Below, piece by piece: positions 1-7,697 of a stretch of 64,000 bases of DNA (the first letter of the stretch is position 1; each line of letters opens with the position of its first letter). Below the pieces are notes generated by a model, which was given only the letters and a program-made list of their open reading frames with translations, was not told the origin of the DNA and made no database searches. Origin of the DNA: JBFJKD01 sp038106145 (lineage in GTDB: Bacteria; Pseudomonadota; Gammaproteobacteria; Pseudomonadales; Porticoccaceae); assembly GCA_038106145.1 (NCBI GenBank), contig JAYODD010000005.1, positions 124,001 to 188,000 on the forward strand, given 5' to 3'. A program made the translations under genes and the position numbers.

Positions 1-225
1 AGCCAGCAGCGCAAAGGGGATCTGGTACGTAACGACCTCAAGGGTCGCCCCGAGTGGTCCTGGTCCTGCGTGCATTCCATGGACATTCAGACCGGCTTTC
101 TGACTCGCTTTAACCACGCCCAGGAAGTTCGTGGCGGCGTTAAGGAAGGGTTCGATACCACCGGTATCACCGACGCGTACGACAAATACCTGACCGTACA
201 GGCGATTCAGCGTCTGGGTACCTGA
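1..225 (+). CDS. DUF1329 family protein, C-terminal fragment (5' end outside window)
   Basis: The window opens inside a gene; frame 1 is open for 74 codons to a TGA at 223-225. The fragment aligns by eye with the C-termini of the two complete DUF1329 proteins in this window, sharing the W-S-W then DIQT pattern, an EKYL/DKYL-like segment and a final RLG. DUF1329 proteins are exported envelope proteins of unknown function that often sit beside DUF1302 genes, and here a DUF1302 gene follows 256 bp downstream. The true start and signal peptide are not visible. This makes three DUF1329 genes in the window. Confidence 0.8.
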   Translation, partial: SQQRKGDLVRNDLKGRPEWSWSCVHSMDIQTGFLTRFNHAQEVRGGVKEGFDTTGITDAYDKYLTVQAIQRLGT

Positions 226-481
226 GCAATTGGTATTGCGGTTGCGTTCAGTTCCGGCATCAGTGACCAGGTCATTGGTGCCGGATTGTTTGTGGCGCAG
301 GTTCGTCAACGTGGAACCGGAGCGGACGTGAAGTTTTCAACAGCGACAATAAGCACCAGGGTAAAAAGCAAAAAGTAGCAAGGTAGGATCGGATTTCCAA
401 AAAAATGCTGCACAGCGGTTAGTTTATTAACCGATCAACTAACCAGGGGCAGCGATAAAACATTTAGGGTGAGGAGGTAGT

Positions 482-2410
482 ATGAAGACAATTAAAAAAC
501 TGCTATTACCAACAGCGATTATCGCCGGGTTGGTCGCCGCAGACAGCGCCTTGGCGCTGGATGTGAGCGTGTCCGGTTTTATTCGCCAGGAAATGGCGTA
601 CAAGATTTCTAGTGACGAAAATCCCAGCAATAAACACGGCCATCCACTTAATGGCAAAGCGGTACCGAATACCGCATTGACAAATCTTGGTACTTTTATG
701 CTGTTGGATGATCTTACGGACGGGATTATCCCTCCCGGTGGTGATGGAGTGGGCATCGCCACCGCAGGCCTCGTCCCGCCGACGTTTACCAAATCCGATT
801 CCAGTCTCGATAATGACTGGAATGTGTTTGCCACCAAGGCGGAGCTGGATTTCACCATTAGCATTAACGATAACTTTTCGGCGTTTGCCAAGCTGCGCGG
901 TTATTATCAGCCAGACGTATTTGAAGAGTTTGGCGAAAATAACGGGTTCGAGGTTGAGAACCATGGCAATGAGGCGACCTTCCTCTCCATGAGTGATGAT
1001 GACTACATGGTGGATATTCCGGCCCTGTATCTAGACTACATCAACGGCCCGGTGTGGATACGGGTGGGTCAACAACAAATCGCCTGGGGTGAGGCCCTGT
1101 TTTTCCGGGTTGCGGATGTGGCCAACGGCCTGGATTTGCGCCGGCATTTGATTTACGACCTGGGCGCGGAAGAGTATGCCGACGAGCGTCTGTCGGCGCC
1201 AGGGGTGCGTGCCACCTTCACTCTCAACACGGACTGGTCACTGGAAGTGTTTGCGCAGATGTTCCAGCCGTCGGTGTTGCCGCCACGGGGCTCACCCTAT
1301 AATTTGGTGCCCTACGCCTTTACGCCAAACTACAAGGATGGGTTTGACAAGGTGGACGACACCTGGAACGCCGGCTTTCGTTTAACGGGTCAACTGGGCA
1401 ACCTGGGCGTGCAGGCCTTTGCGGTAAGCCGTCATAACCCCGATCCAATCTTCACTTGGGCCCCGGGTGGGCAAGTGCTGACCGGACTTCCTGATGCGGT
1501 TGGCTTCAACGGCCCCTTTCCAATCCCGGGAGGCAGTGGTGAAACCTTCGCTACGCAACCATTTGTGCAGGAACTCACTGGCACCTTTGGTACCAACTCA
1601 GCAGCGGACTGGTTTACTACTGCAGGGTTAGCTGGCTTAAACGGTGTTGACGCCCTCAATCAAATGGTAAACGATTACGGTTATACGGCAGATGCATTTA
1701 CTGTCTTTAGTTTTTATGGTCTGACCGATGGGGTGTTTAATCCTTTTATTTCTACAATTGATCAGGCGTACCCGATTCTCGATGTGTTCTTTACCGGCCT
1801 GGGTCCGTTGGAAGCAGAGCTTGAAGTTCAGTATGCTTACGAGAACGTCTTTGGTTTTGGCTTGAATTACATTTTCTACGCTGAGCCCGATACTCTGCTC
1901 GATCAGCTGGTGGTACGTTTTGAGGGCAGCTATACACCGGATAAAAAATTCACTGATCCCGGTCTTTCCAAGCACTTTCTGGAAAAAGACGAGTGGGTCA
2001 CCAGCCTGGTCTTCGAGAAATACCACCGCTTCAGCCAGAGCTTTCCGGCGACCTTCTTTATCTTTGAATGGATGCACAAGTCCGAGAGTGATCTGCTGGG
2101 CCGTCACCTGAGTGGTCTGGGTGGGGATAGATACCGCGCGCCCTCTGGCGGCGAGGAAAATGGCGGTTGGGACGGGCTGGTATTTGCCTTCCAGCAACCG
2201 TTCCCGAACCTGGTATGGCGGGCGGATTTGTCGGTGCTCTACGATCTGAACGGTGGTTTTCTGGTACAGCCCGGGGTGCGTTACAAGCCCAGTGCTGAAT
2301 GGACCGTGGAGGCGTTTGCCAACTTTATTAGCGCAAACGACAACGCATCAATTTTTGCGCCCACCGAATGGGCCGATGACGTGAGCCTGCGTTTAACCTA
2401 CCAGTTCTAA
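482..2410 (+). CDS. DUF1302 family outer-membrane protein
   Basis: This 642-residue protein opens with a Sec signal peptide: a Lys-rich start, a hydrophobic run and A-L-A near residue 25. The body is rich in alternating aromatic and polar stretches and ends in a terminal aromatic (YQF), as expected for an outer-membrane beta barrel. The GQQQIAWGEALFFRVADV segment resembles the matching GKQVISWGENTFI region of the second DUF1302 protein at 50063. The start is fixed by a strong GAGGAG ribosome site six bases or so upstream. It follows the DUF1329 fragment and is closed by a strong terminator, so it probably ends a DUF1329-DUF1302 unit. Substrate unknown; a role in passage of hydrophobic compounds is inferred from context only. 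Confidence 0.85.
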   Translation: MKTIKKLLLPTAIIAGLVAADSALALDVSVSGFIRQEMAYKISSDENPSNKHGHPLNGKAVPNTALTNLGTFMLLDDLTDGIIPPGGDGVGIATAGLVPPTFTKSDSSLDNDWNVFATKAELDFTISINDNFSAFAKLRGYYQPDVFEEFGENNGFEVENHGNEATFLSMSDDDYMVDIPALYLDYINGPVWIRVGQQQIAWGEALFFRVADVANGLDLRRHLIYDLGAEEYADERLSAPGVRATFTLNTDWSLEVFAQMFQPSVLPPRGSPYNLVPYAFTPNYKDGFDKVDDTWNAGFRLTGQLGNLGVQAFAVSRHNPDPIFTWAPGGQVLTGLPDAVGFNGPFPIPGGSGETFATQPFVQELTGTFGTNSAADWFTTAGLAGLNGVDALNQMVNDYGYTADAFTVFSFYGLTDGVFNPFISTIDQAYPILDVFFTGLGPLEAELEVQYAYENVFGFGLNYIFYAEPDTLLDQLVVRFEGSYTPDKKFTDPGLSKHFLEKDEWVTSLVFEKYHRFSQSFPATFFIFEWMHKSESDLLGRHLSGLGGDRYRAPSGGEENGGWDGLVFAFQQPFPNLVWRADLSVLYDLNGGFLVQPGVRYKPSAEWTVEAFANFISANDNASIFAPTEWADDVSLRLTYQF

Positions 2411-2433
2411 TATCGCGACACGAGGAAACCTAC

Positions 2434-2461
2434 AAAGCCGGCACTTGTGCCGGCTTTTTTT
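2434..2461 (+). terminator. Rho-independent terminator after the DUF1302 gene
   Basis: A perfect 11-bp stem (AAAGCCGGCAC / GTGCCGGCTTT) with a very short loop is followed by a T run. It lies 23 bp past the DUF1302 stop and separates that gene from the ExbB/ExbD operon. Confidence 0.9.
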
Positions 2462-2488
2462 ATGCCGGGGTTTTGTATGGAAGAATAA

Positions 2489-2516
2489 TTGAGAGCTGTT
2501 TATCGCTGAATATTTT
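2489..2516 (+). promoter_or_regulatory. Candidate sigma-70 promoter for the ExbB/ExbD operon
   Basis: TTGAGA at 2489-2494 and TATTTT at 2511-2516 are separated by 16 bp, just after the terminator and upstream of the operon. The -35 box is good and the -10 box is weak. Assigned by eye. Confidence 0.35.
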
Positions 2517-2521
2517 TTGCT

Positions 2522-2554
2522 TGCGCAGGTCAAACTAAATTAGTGCCCTGCGCA
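2522..2554 (+). repeat. Inverted repeat in the ExbB operon leader
   Basis: TGCGCAGG (2522-2529) and its exact reverse complement CCTGCGCA (2547-2554) are 17 bp apart, directly downstream of the candidate promoter. It could be an operator or a leader hairpin; no T run follows, so it is not an obvious terminator. Confidence 0.45.
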
Positions 2555-2691
2555 GCCACTGTTACGGTTAATCTGATAAGGTTGGAACAGCGCGGATGGA
2601 TGACGTGTTATTCGTCCCGTCGTTCCGCCGGCGTGCAAGGGGAAGTTTTGTACGCGATGGTTTTCCAATTCCTTACATTAAGCGCGAACGA

Positions 2692-3360
2692 ATGAGCCTC
2701 AAAATGAATTTACTCGATACCATGAATTTATTAAAACTCGGCGGTCCGGTGGTGCTGGTGCTGCTGGTTATGTCCGTGGTCGGTCTGGCGGTGGTGTTTT
2801 ACAAATTAATTCAATATCGCCGCTACTCCAGCGCCATGATTAACCGCGTCGACAGGGCGGTTAACACCTGGGCCGCCGGGGATGCCAAGGGGGCGCTGGC
2901 GCTGCTGGAACGGGAGCCTGGCCCGTTCGGTCAACTGTTGCTGAGCGGCATGAGCTGGCTTGCCAGTGGCGCGCCGGACGAGGAAAAAATTCGTGAGGAG
3001 CTCACCCGCCGCGGGCAAAAAATCATGGCCCAAGTCAACGGTCTCAACCCGCTGCTGGAACAGATCGCCTACCTGGCACCCCTGTTGGGTCTGCTGGGTA
3101 CGGTGCTGGGGATTATCGATGTGTTTCACGGCCTGGCCAGCGATGGGGGTGGCGCGGATACCGGCATTCTGGCGGGGGGTATCTGGGAGGCGTTGTTGAC
3201 CACGGCGGTGGGCCTGGTGGTGGCCATTCCCTTTGCGTTGCTACACGCCATCCTCGACGGTCGCGCCATTCGTATTCGCGGTAGCATGGAAGATCAGATC
3301 ACCCGTTTATTTACGGTTGATCTGTATCGCCAGGGCACCGCGGCGCGGACGGAGAAATAA
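2692..3360 (+). CDS. MotA/TolQ/ExbB family proton-channel protein
   Basis: This is an inner-membrane pentameric channel component that passes protons with ExbD/TolR to drive an envelope process. It has an N-terminal membrane helix (GGPVVLVLLVMSVVGLAV), a cytoplasmic domain with Arg/Glu-rich helices, then two long helices carrying the family signatures APLLGLLGTVLGII and TTAVGLVVAIP. The reading frame is open back to 2596. The ATG at 2692 (MSLKMN) is preferred because the extra 32 residues are Arg-rich and unlike the family; 2704 is also possible. It heads a tight operon with two ExbD genes and a VWA protein. It could be labelled TolQ, but no tolA, tolB or pal is nearby. Confidence 0.9.
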   Translation: MSLKMNLLDTMNLLKLGGPVVLVLLVMSVVGLAVVFYKLIQYRRYSSAMINRVDRAVNTWAAGDAKGALALLEREPGPFGQLLLSGMSWLASGAPDEEKIREELTRRGQKIMAQVNGLNPLLEQIAYLAPLLGLLGTVLGIIDVFHGLASDGGGADTGILAGGIWEALLTTAVGLVVAIPFALLHAILDGRAIRIRGSMEDQITRLFTVDLYRQGTAARTEK

Positions 3361-3405
3361 ATCCGTGCTTGTGTATTCCGTGAAGGCGAGTGATCAGTAG
3401 CGGTT

Positions 3406-3813
3406 ATGCAACTGAATAATGCCACGCGCAAATCCCTGCGGCGCATCAGTCTGACGCCGTTAATTGATCTGGTGTTTATTTTGCTGGTGTTTTTTATTCT
3501 GCAAACCAGTTTTATCCAGTTTCGCCAACTGGGTATCCCCGTACCGGCGGACAATCCGCAGGGCGAGAGCAGTGGGCAGGTGCTGACCATCGAGGTGTTT
3601 GCCGACGGCAAGTTGTGGTTGCAGGGAGAGACCCTGGCGGTAAAAAAACTCGATGGTTACTTGCGTTCACTGGGCGCCGACGAGGAGACCGCGGTACTGG
3701 TGCGCACCGGTGACGATGTGACCTTACAACTACTGGTCAGGGTGCTGGACCAGTTACACGCCAATCGCTTGCAGCGCATTCAGATTGTCGGGCTGGAGGC
3801 GGGTGCGCAGTGA
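3406..3813 (+). CDS. ExbD/TolR family protein 1 (proton-carrying Asp present)
   Basis: A 135-residue protein with a short basic cytoplasmic tail, one membrane helix and a periplasmic domain, the ExbD/TolR layout. The helix begins with TPLIDLVFILLVFF. Asp21 falls at the position of the essential proton-carrying Asp25 of E. coli ExbD. The periplasmic part contains the usual beta-alpha pattern (VLTIEVFADGKLWLQGE, then LDQLHANRLQRIQIVG). It lies 45 bp after the ExbB gene and overlaps the next ExbD gene by four bases (GTGA), so the two ExbD proteins are probably translationally coupled and made together. Confidence 0.9.
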   Translation: MQLNNATRKSLRRISLTPLIDLVFILLVFFILQTSFIQFRQLGIPVPADNPQGESSGQVLTIEVFADGKLWLQGETLAVKKLDGYLRSLGADEETAVLVRTGDDVTLQLLVRVLDQLHANRLQRIQIVGLEAGAQ

Positions 3814-4238
3814 AAAGTACGCCGATCAGATTATCCCAGGCGGTGCACCACACCAATGGTCGCGAAGCGAACATTATTCCGATCATCAATATGACGTTTT
3901 TGCTGCTGTTGTTTTTTATGGTGGCCGGTAGTCTGACGGAGGTCATGCACAAGGATATTTTTGCGCCCACTTCCGCCAGCGCCGCCCCCGGCCAGCCGGA
4001 TTTACCGGAGCTGGTATTGACGCGGGATGGCAAACTGCTGTGGCAGGAACAACCCGTCACGGTTGCGCAGTGGGCCCAGCGCCTGTCCGCACAGGGGGTG
4101 AAAATTCCCGCGAACCTACGCCTGCGGGCCGATGCCAGTACGCGGGCAGGGGTGATAGTGCCGCTGCTGGGGGAATTCAAAGCGCTGAATATTGCCAGAG
4201 TGTCCCTGGTGACCATTAACGATGCCCGGGCTGACTAG
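3810..4238 (+). CDS. ExbD/TolR family protein 2 (catalytic Asp replaced by Asn)
   Basis: A 142-residue paralogue of the preceding protein with the same layout: a short N-tail, one membrane helix and a periplasmic domain. The helix starts IIPIINMTFLLLLFF. Residue 27, where ExbD1 has its conserved Asp, is Asn (codon AAT). In E. coli the equivalent Asp25 is essential for proton transfer, so this subunit is predicted not to carry protons itself. The start is GTG at 3810, overlapping the previous stop by four bases. It may form a heterodimer with ExbD1 inside the ExbB pentamer, which is inference. Its stop at 4236-4238 is followed closely by the VWA gene. Confidence 0.85.
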   Translation: MKSTPIRLSQAVHHTNGREANIIPIINMTFLLLLFFMVAGSLTEVMHKDIFAPTSASAAPGQPDLPELVLTRDGKLLWQEQPVTVAQWAQRLSAQGVKIPANLRLRADASTRAGVIVPLLGEFKALNIARVSLVTINDARAD

Positions 4239-4259
4239 GTGGTTGGTGACCGAGTTGCA

Positions 4260-5360
4260 ATGAACTATTTGAAACCGATGGCCCTGTGGTCGAGTCTGTT
4301 GCTGGTATCCCTGATAATCCATCTGTTGCTGTCGTCCCGGGCGGCCATGGATATGTTGTCCCCCACCAGCCGCGGGTCGCCTGAAAATGCGCCGGTGGAA
4401 ATTCTTCTCGACGTGCCGGAGGTGGCGGAGAAAAAAGACCAGCTGGTGTTTGAAGATCCCATCGAGTTTGAACCGCCGCCCGTGCTGGTGCCTGCCGCCG
4501 CGTTGGCGCCGCCACCCCCGGATGTGAACCTGGCCATGGAGGCGGCGGCGGGCGGTAGCAGTGCCGCGGGATTTTCTACCCCGTTGCTCAGCGATACCTT
4601 CGCCACCGCGGGCAAGGGACTGGCCGGATACGGTACCGGTATTGGCACCGGACTCAGTAACAGCACCAATCGTTTCGCGGCCTATGTACAGGGTCTGCGG
4701 GAGACCGGGCTGGACGTGGTATTTGTGGTGGATACCACCGGCTCCATGGACTGGGTGATTGCCGAGGTGCGTAGTCGTATTGTGGATATTGTCGACGCGG
4801 TGCGCATGCTGGTGCCGGTGTCCCGGTTCGGCCTTGTCGCCTACCGGGATTACGGTAGTCCCGGCTTTGTAACCCGCGTGCAACCGTTAACCTACAGCCT
4901 CAACAAACTCACCGGGTTTCTCAATGGCATGACCGCCGAGGGTGGCGGCAGTCTGGAAGAAGCGGTGTACGAGGGTTTGCGGGTAGCGGTGAATGACAGC
5001 GGCTGGCGCCTGGGAGCCAGCCGGGTGATTATTCTGATCGGCGACGCGCCGCCTCACAGCGACAATGTGAGCGCGCTGTTTGCCACCAGCAAAGCCTTTG
5101 CCGCCGCCGGTGGACAACTGTCCACCCTCGATGTGAGTTTCGAGTCCAATCCCGCCATGCTGGAGGCCACCCTGGGGCGACCGGTGAACCGCGCTCTGTA
5201 CCGGGACAAACCCATGCTGGGCTTTCAACAGCTTGCCGATACCGGTAACGGGGTCGCCGCCACCATGGACGGGGACGTGCGTATTACCCGCCAGTTGATG
5301 TCGCTGATTATGGGCGGGCAGTTCGCCACGGAAATGGCGCTGCTGCTGGAGGGGTTATGA
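4260..5360 (+). CDS. VWA-domain protein with TonB/TolA-like N-terminal anchor
   Basis: A 366-residue protein with a short basic N-terminus and one membrane helix holding Ser17-x3-His21, the S-x3-H pattern of the TonB and TolA helix that contacts ExbB/ExbD. A Pro- and Glu-rich linker follows (around residues 60-85, EFEPPPVLVP). A Gly/Ala-rich stretch leads into a von Willebrand A domain with a metal-site motif DTTGSM at Asp158, a TAEGGGSLEEA segment and ILIGDAPPHSD. The likely role is the energy-transducing periplasmic arm of the ExbBD motor, with the VWA domain replacing the usual TonB C-terminal domain; this is inference. The frame is open from a GTG at 4239, but the ATG at 4260 has GGTGA upstream and places Ser/His as in TonB. 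It overlaps the next gene by ATGA. Confidence 0.85.
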   Translation: MNYLKPMALWSSLLLVSLIIHLLLSSRAAMDMLSPTSRGSPENAPVEILLDVPEVAEKKDQLVFEDPIEFEPPPVLVPAAALAPPPPDVNLAMEAAAGGSSAAGFSTPLLSDTFATAGKGLAGYGTGIGTGLSNSTNRFAAYVQGLRETGLDVVFVVDTTGSMDWVIAEVRSRIVDIVDAVRMLVPVSRFGLVAYRDYGSPGFVTRVQPLTYSLNKLTGFLNGMTAEGGGSLEEAVYEGLRVAVNDSGWRLGASRVIILIGDAPPHSDNVSALFATSKAFAAAGGQLSTLDVSFESNPAMLEATLGRPVNRALYRDKPMLGFQQLADTGNGVAATMDGDVRITRQLMSLIMGGQFATEMALLLEGL

Positions 5361-7684
5361 GCAACAAGCTTCCTCTGCGGCGCCCTGGCTTCGCCTGCAT
5401 ATTATTGGGGTGCTGTCTGCTGGCCAGTGCTGTCGCCACGGCGGTGTACGGCGCGGGTGCGGTGGATGCGCTGCGGCAGCAATCCACACAGGAATTATCC
5501 GGGGCGCAGATCAGCGCGTTGAACAGTCGCCTCAATGAACTGGTGGCGCAACGGGGCGCGGAGCTGGCGACTCGGGACTTTATCGCAGTGGCGGATACCT
5601 TTGGCAACCTGGTGTCCAAAGCGCGGGACGCGGGGGTGGACCGACGGCAATTTAATGAACTACTCCGCTCCGCGCAGGCCCTGCGCGAGCAGTGTCGCAA
5701 CAAGATTCGCGCCCTGGAGAGGGCCACGGGGGACAACGAAAGCGCCCTGGAAATGCTGTACCGTTCCGACGACTGGCACGATATCAACTACGCCCTGTCC
5801 GCGTTCGGTTACTGGGAAGCCTGGACTCTGCTGGGGCTGGCGCAAACCTATGTCGGGGAGCGCGAACAGGCGGGGTTGTTGAACCGCGCCGAGCGCGGCT
5901 TCCAGGGCAGCGCGGTGCGGATATTGTATCCCGGCATTGTCTACGGCAGTTGGTTGGGCATCGGCTACGTGGCCATGGCGCGCCACGAGGAGCATAGCGC
6001 GGAGGGCCATTTTCGCCGCCTGTCCGACGCCCTGCGTTCCGATCCGGACAACCCGGTGCGGCGCATCGCGGATACGGAATTGGCGGTACTCGCCCTGCGC
6101 CGTGGACAGGACCTGTCCAGCCTGCCGCCGGTGGGCACCCTGGATGGTGAAAACATTGCGCTGGTACAGGAGCAGGCATTTGCCCTGCTGGAGCGGCAGC
6201 GCAAGACAAAAAGTGGCGCCATTGGCGCGGCCCAGCGCCTCAAACCCATTGTCGAATCGGCGTTTTTGAACGACGCCCTGGTGCAGCGCATATTCAGTTA
6301 TCGGGATGAAATCGTGGGCCAGGATCTGGGTGTGTTTTCCCTGCTGGTGGACAGCGAATACGCCTACGCCTATCAGCAGTACAACACGGCGGTGTTCAAG
6401 TTCCGGGAATTTCTAAAACGCGGCGGCGCCGGTTTGCCGATTACCCTGGACCTGTTTCGCTATCACTACGCGGTGGCGCTACTGAAGTCCGGGCTGCCGC
6501 GGGACGCCTTGCAGACGCTGCGGGAGCTGGACGCCACGCGACCGCTGTCCGCGGCGGTGGCAGGTGCAATTCCCAAGCTGTCCTTCCTGGTTGCGCAAAC
6601 CCTGTACCAGCAAAAGCCGGACAAGGCCCGTGAGCAACAGTTGGTGCAGGCGGCGCAACGGTTTTTACAATCCAGTCCAGAGGATGGAGATATCGGCAGC
6701 GCCCATTTGGTGCTGGCCCAGTTCAGCACCGATCAGGGGGCCGTCCAGCGCCATCTGAGCGCCGCGAAACAGGATCGCAGGCTGGTAGCGGGTATCTCCC
6801 TGACGCGCCTGCAACGCGAACTGGTGGCGTTTAATCAGGCGGCGCGCAATGGGGAGGCAGATGTGCAGTCGCGCCTGGCCAGCGCTATTTTGCAGACCAT
6901 CGACAGTTTGCCGCGGCGAGAGCGCAACAAGCCCTGGTTTATGGCGGTGGCATTACAGATGCGGACCTTTGTGGGGGAAGGGTTGTCAAAGACCCTGGCG
7001 GACATCGATGCCCTCGCAATTCGGGAGGGACTTGACGACCATGTTCGGGCGTTACTGCTGTGGTCGAAATTGCGGGCGCTGGATGGATTGGGGCCGCCGC
7101 AGCGGGTGGCGGAATTTATCGCCCAACTCACCAAACAGCCAATTCGCGCGGGACAACAGCGGGAAATCTATCAGTTTCTACTGGAAAAGGAGCGAGCAGA
7201 AGCGTTTACCCAGGTCGCGGATCTGGCGGCGCGATTTTACCCGGCTCTGGCGGGGCAGCCCCAGGACCAGCGGCAGTTGCAATTACTGCGTATTCGCGCG
7301 CTGACCGCGGGCGGTGATGGGGAGACGGCGTTCGCGGCGGCGCGGGACATGGTGGCCGCATTTCCGGATTCGGGGGATGGGTGGGTGGCTTACGCCGAAG
7401 CAGCACAGGCGTCGAACCGTCCGTTCGAAGCGGAGCGCGGTTGGGCAAAAATCACTGGCGCGGTGCCCGATGGTTCACCCCGCTGGCTGGAGGGCATGGT
7501 GCGACGCCTCGGGCTACTAGCCAGTCTGGCGGAGGCTGGCGCAGCGCAGGGGCAGCGCGTCTGCGAACTGGCCGGGCAAGTTAAACGTTATCAGCATAAT
7601 ATGGCGCAGGGGTTGCGCGCGGAGTTTGAAAAGACGGTACAGGGGTATCGGTGTCCGGAGGGGACTCAGCAAGGTTCGTCGTGA
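5357..7684 (+). CDS. Large helical-repeat envelope protein of unknown function
   Basis: A 775-residue protein, not recognised as a named family. Residues 8-35 are basic then hydrophobic, so it is either secreted or anchored by one helix. A Leu-Leu-Gly-Cys at about residue 19 is only a weak lipobox. The rest is Leu/Ala/Gln/Arg-rich and almost entirely predicted helical, with repeated helix-pair patterns like TPR or Sel1-type solenoids (for example YQQYNTAVFKFREFL, and LQLLRIRALTAGGDGETAF). It overlaps the VWA gene by four bases and precedes the DUF1329 gene by 13 bp, so it belongs to the same operon. A scaffold linking the ExbBD/VWA motor to the DUF1329 protein is a reasonable guess. Confidence 0.75.
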   Translation: MSNKLPLRRPGFACILLGCCLLASAVATAVYGAGAVDALRQQSTQELSGAQISALNSRLNELVAQRGAELATRDFIAVADTFGNLVSKARDAGVDRRQFNELLRSAQALREQCRNKIRALERATGDNESALEMLYRSDDWHDINYALSAFGYWEAWTLLGLAQTYVGEREQAGLLNRAERGFQGSAVRILYPGIVYGSWLGIGYVAMARHEEHSAEGHFRRLSDALRSDPDNPVRRIADTELAVLALRRGQDLSSLPPVGTLDGENIALVQEQAFALLERQRKTKSGAIGAAQRLKPIVESAFLNDALVQRIFSYRDEIVGQDLGVFSLLVDSEYAYAYQQYNTAVFKFREFLKRGGAGLPITLDLFRYHYAVALLKSGLPRDALQTLRELDATRPLSAAVAGAIPKLSFLVAQTLYQQKPDKAREQQLVQAAQRFLQSSPEDGDIGSAHLVLAQFSTDQGAVQRHLSAAKQDRRLVAGISLTRLQRELVAFNQAARNGEADVQSRLASAILQTIDSLPRRERNKPWFMAVALQMRTFVGEGLSKTLADIDALAIREGLDDHVRALLLWSKLRALDGLGPPQRVAEFIAQLTKQPIRAGQQREIYQFLLEKERAEAFTQVADLAARFYPALAGQPQDQRQLQLLRIRALTAGGDGETAFAAARDMVAAFPDSGDGWVAYAEAAQASNRPFEAERGWAKITGAVPDGSPRWLEGMVRRLGLLASLAEAGAAQGQRVCELAGQVKRYQHNMAQGLRAEFEKTVQGYRCPEGTQQGSS

Positions 7685-7697
7685 AGAGGTCGCGGTA

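Noticed and set aside
2596..2691. N-terminal extension of the ExbB protein from an ATG at 2596
   Set aside because: The added 32 residues are Arg-rich and unlike the family, and the start has no good ribosome site; a start at 2692 gives a normal protein.
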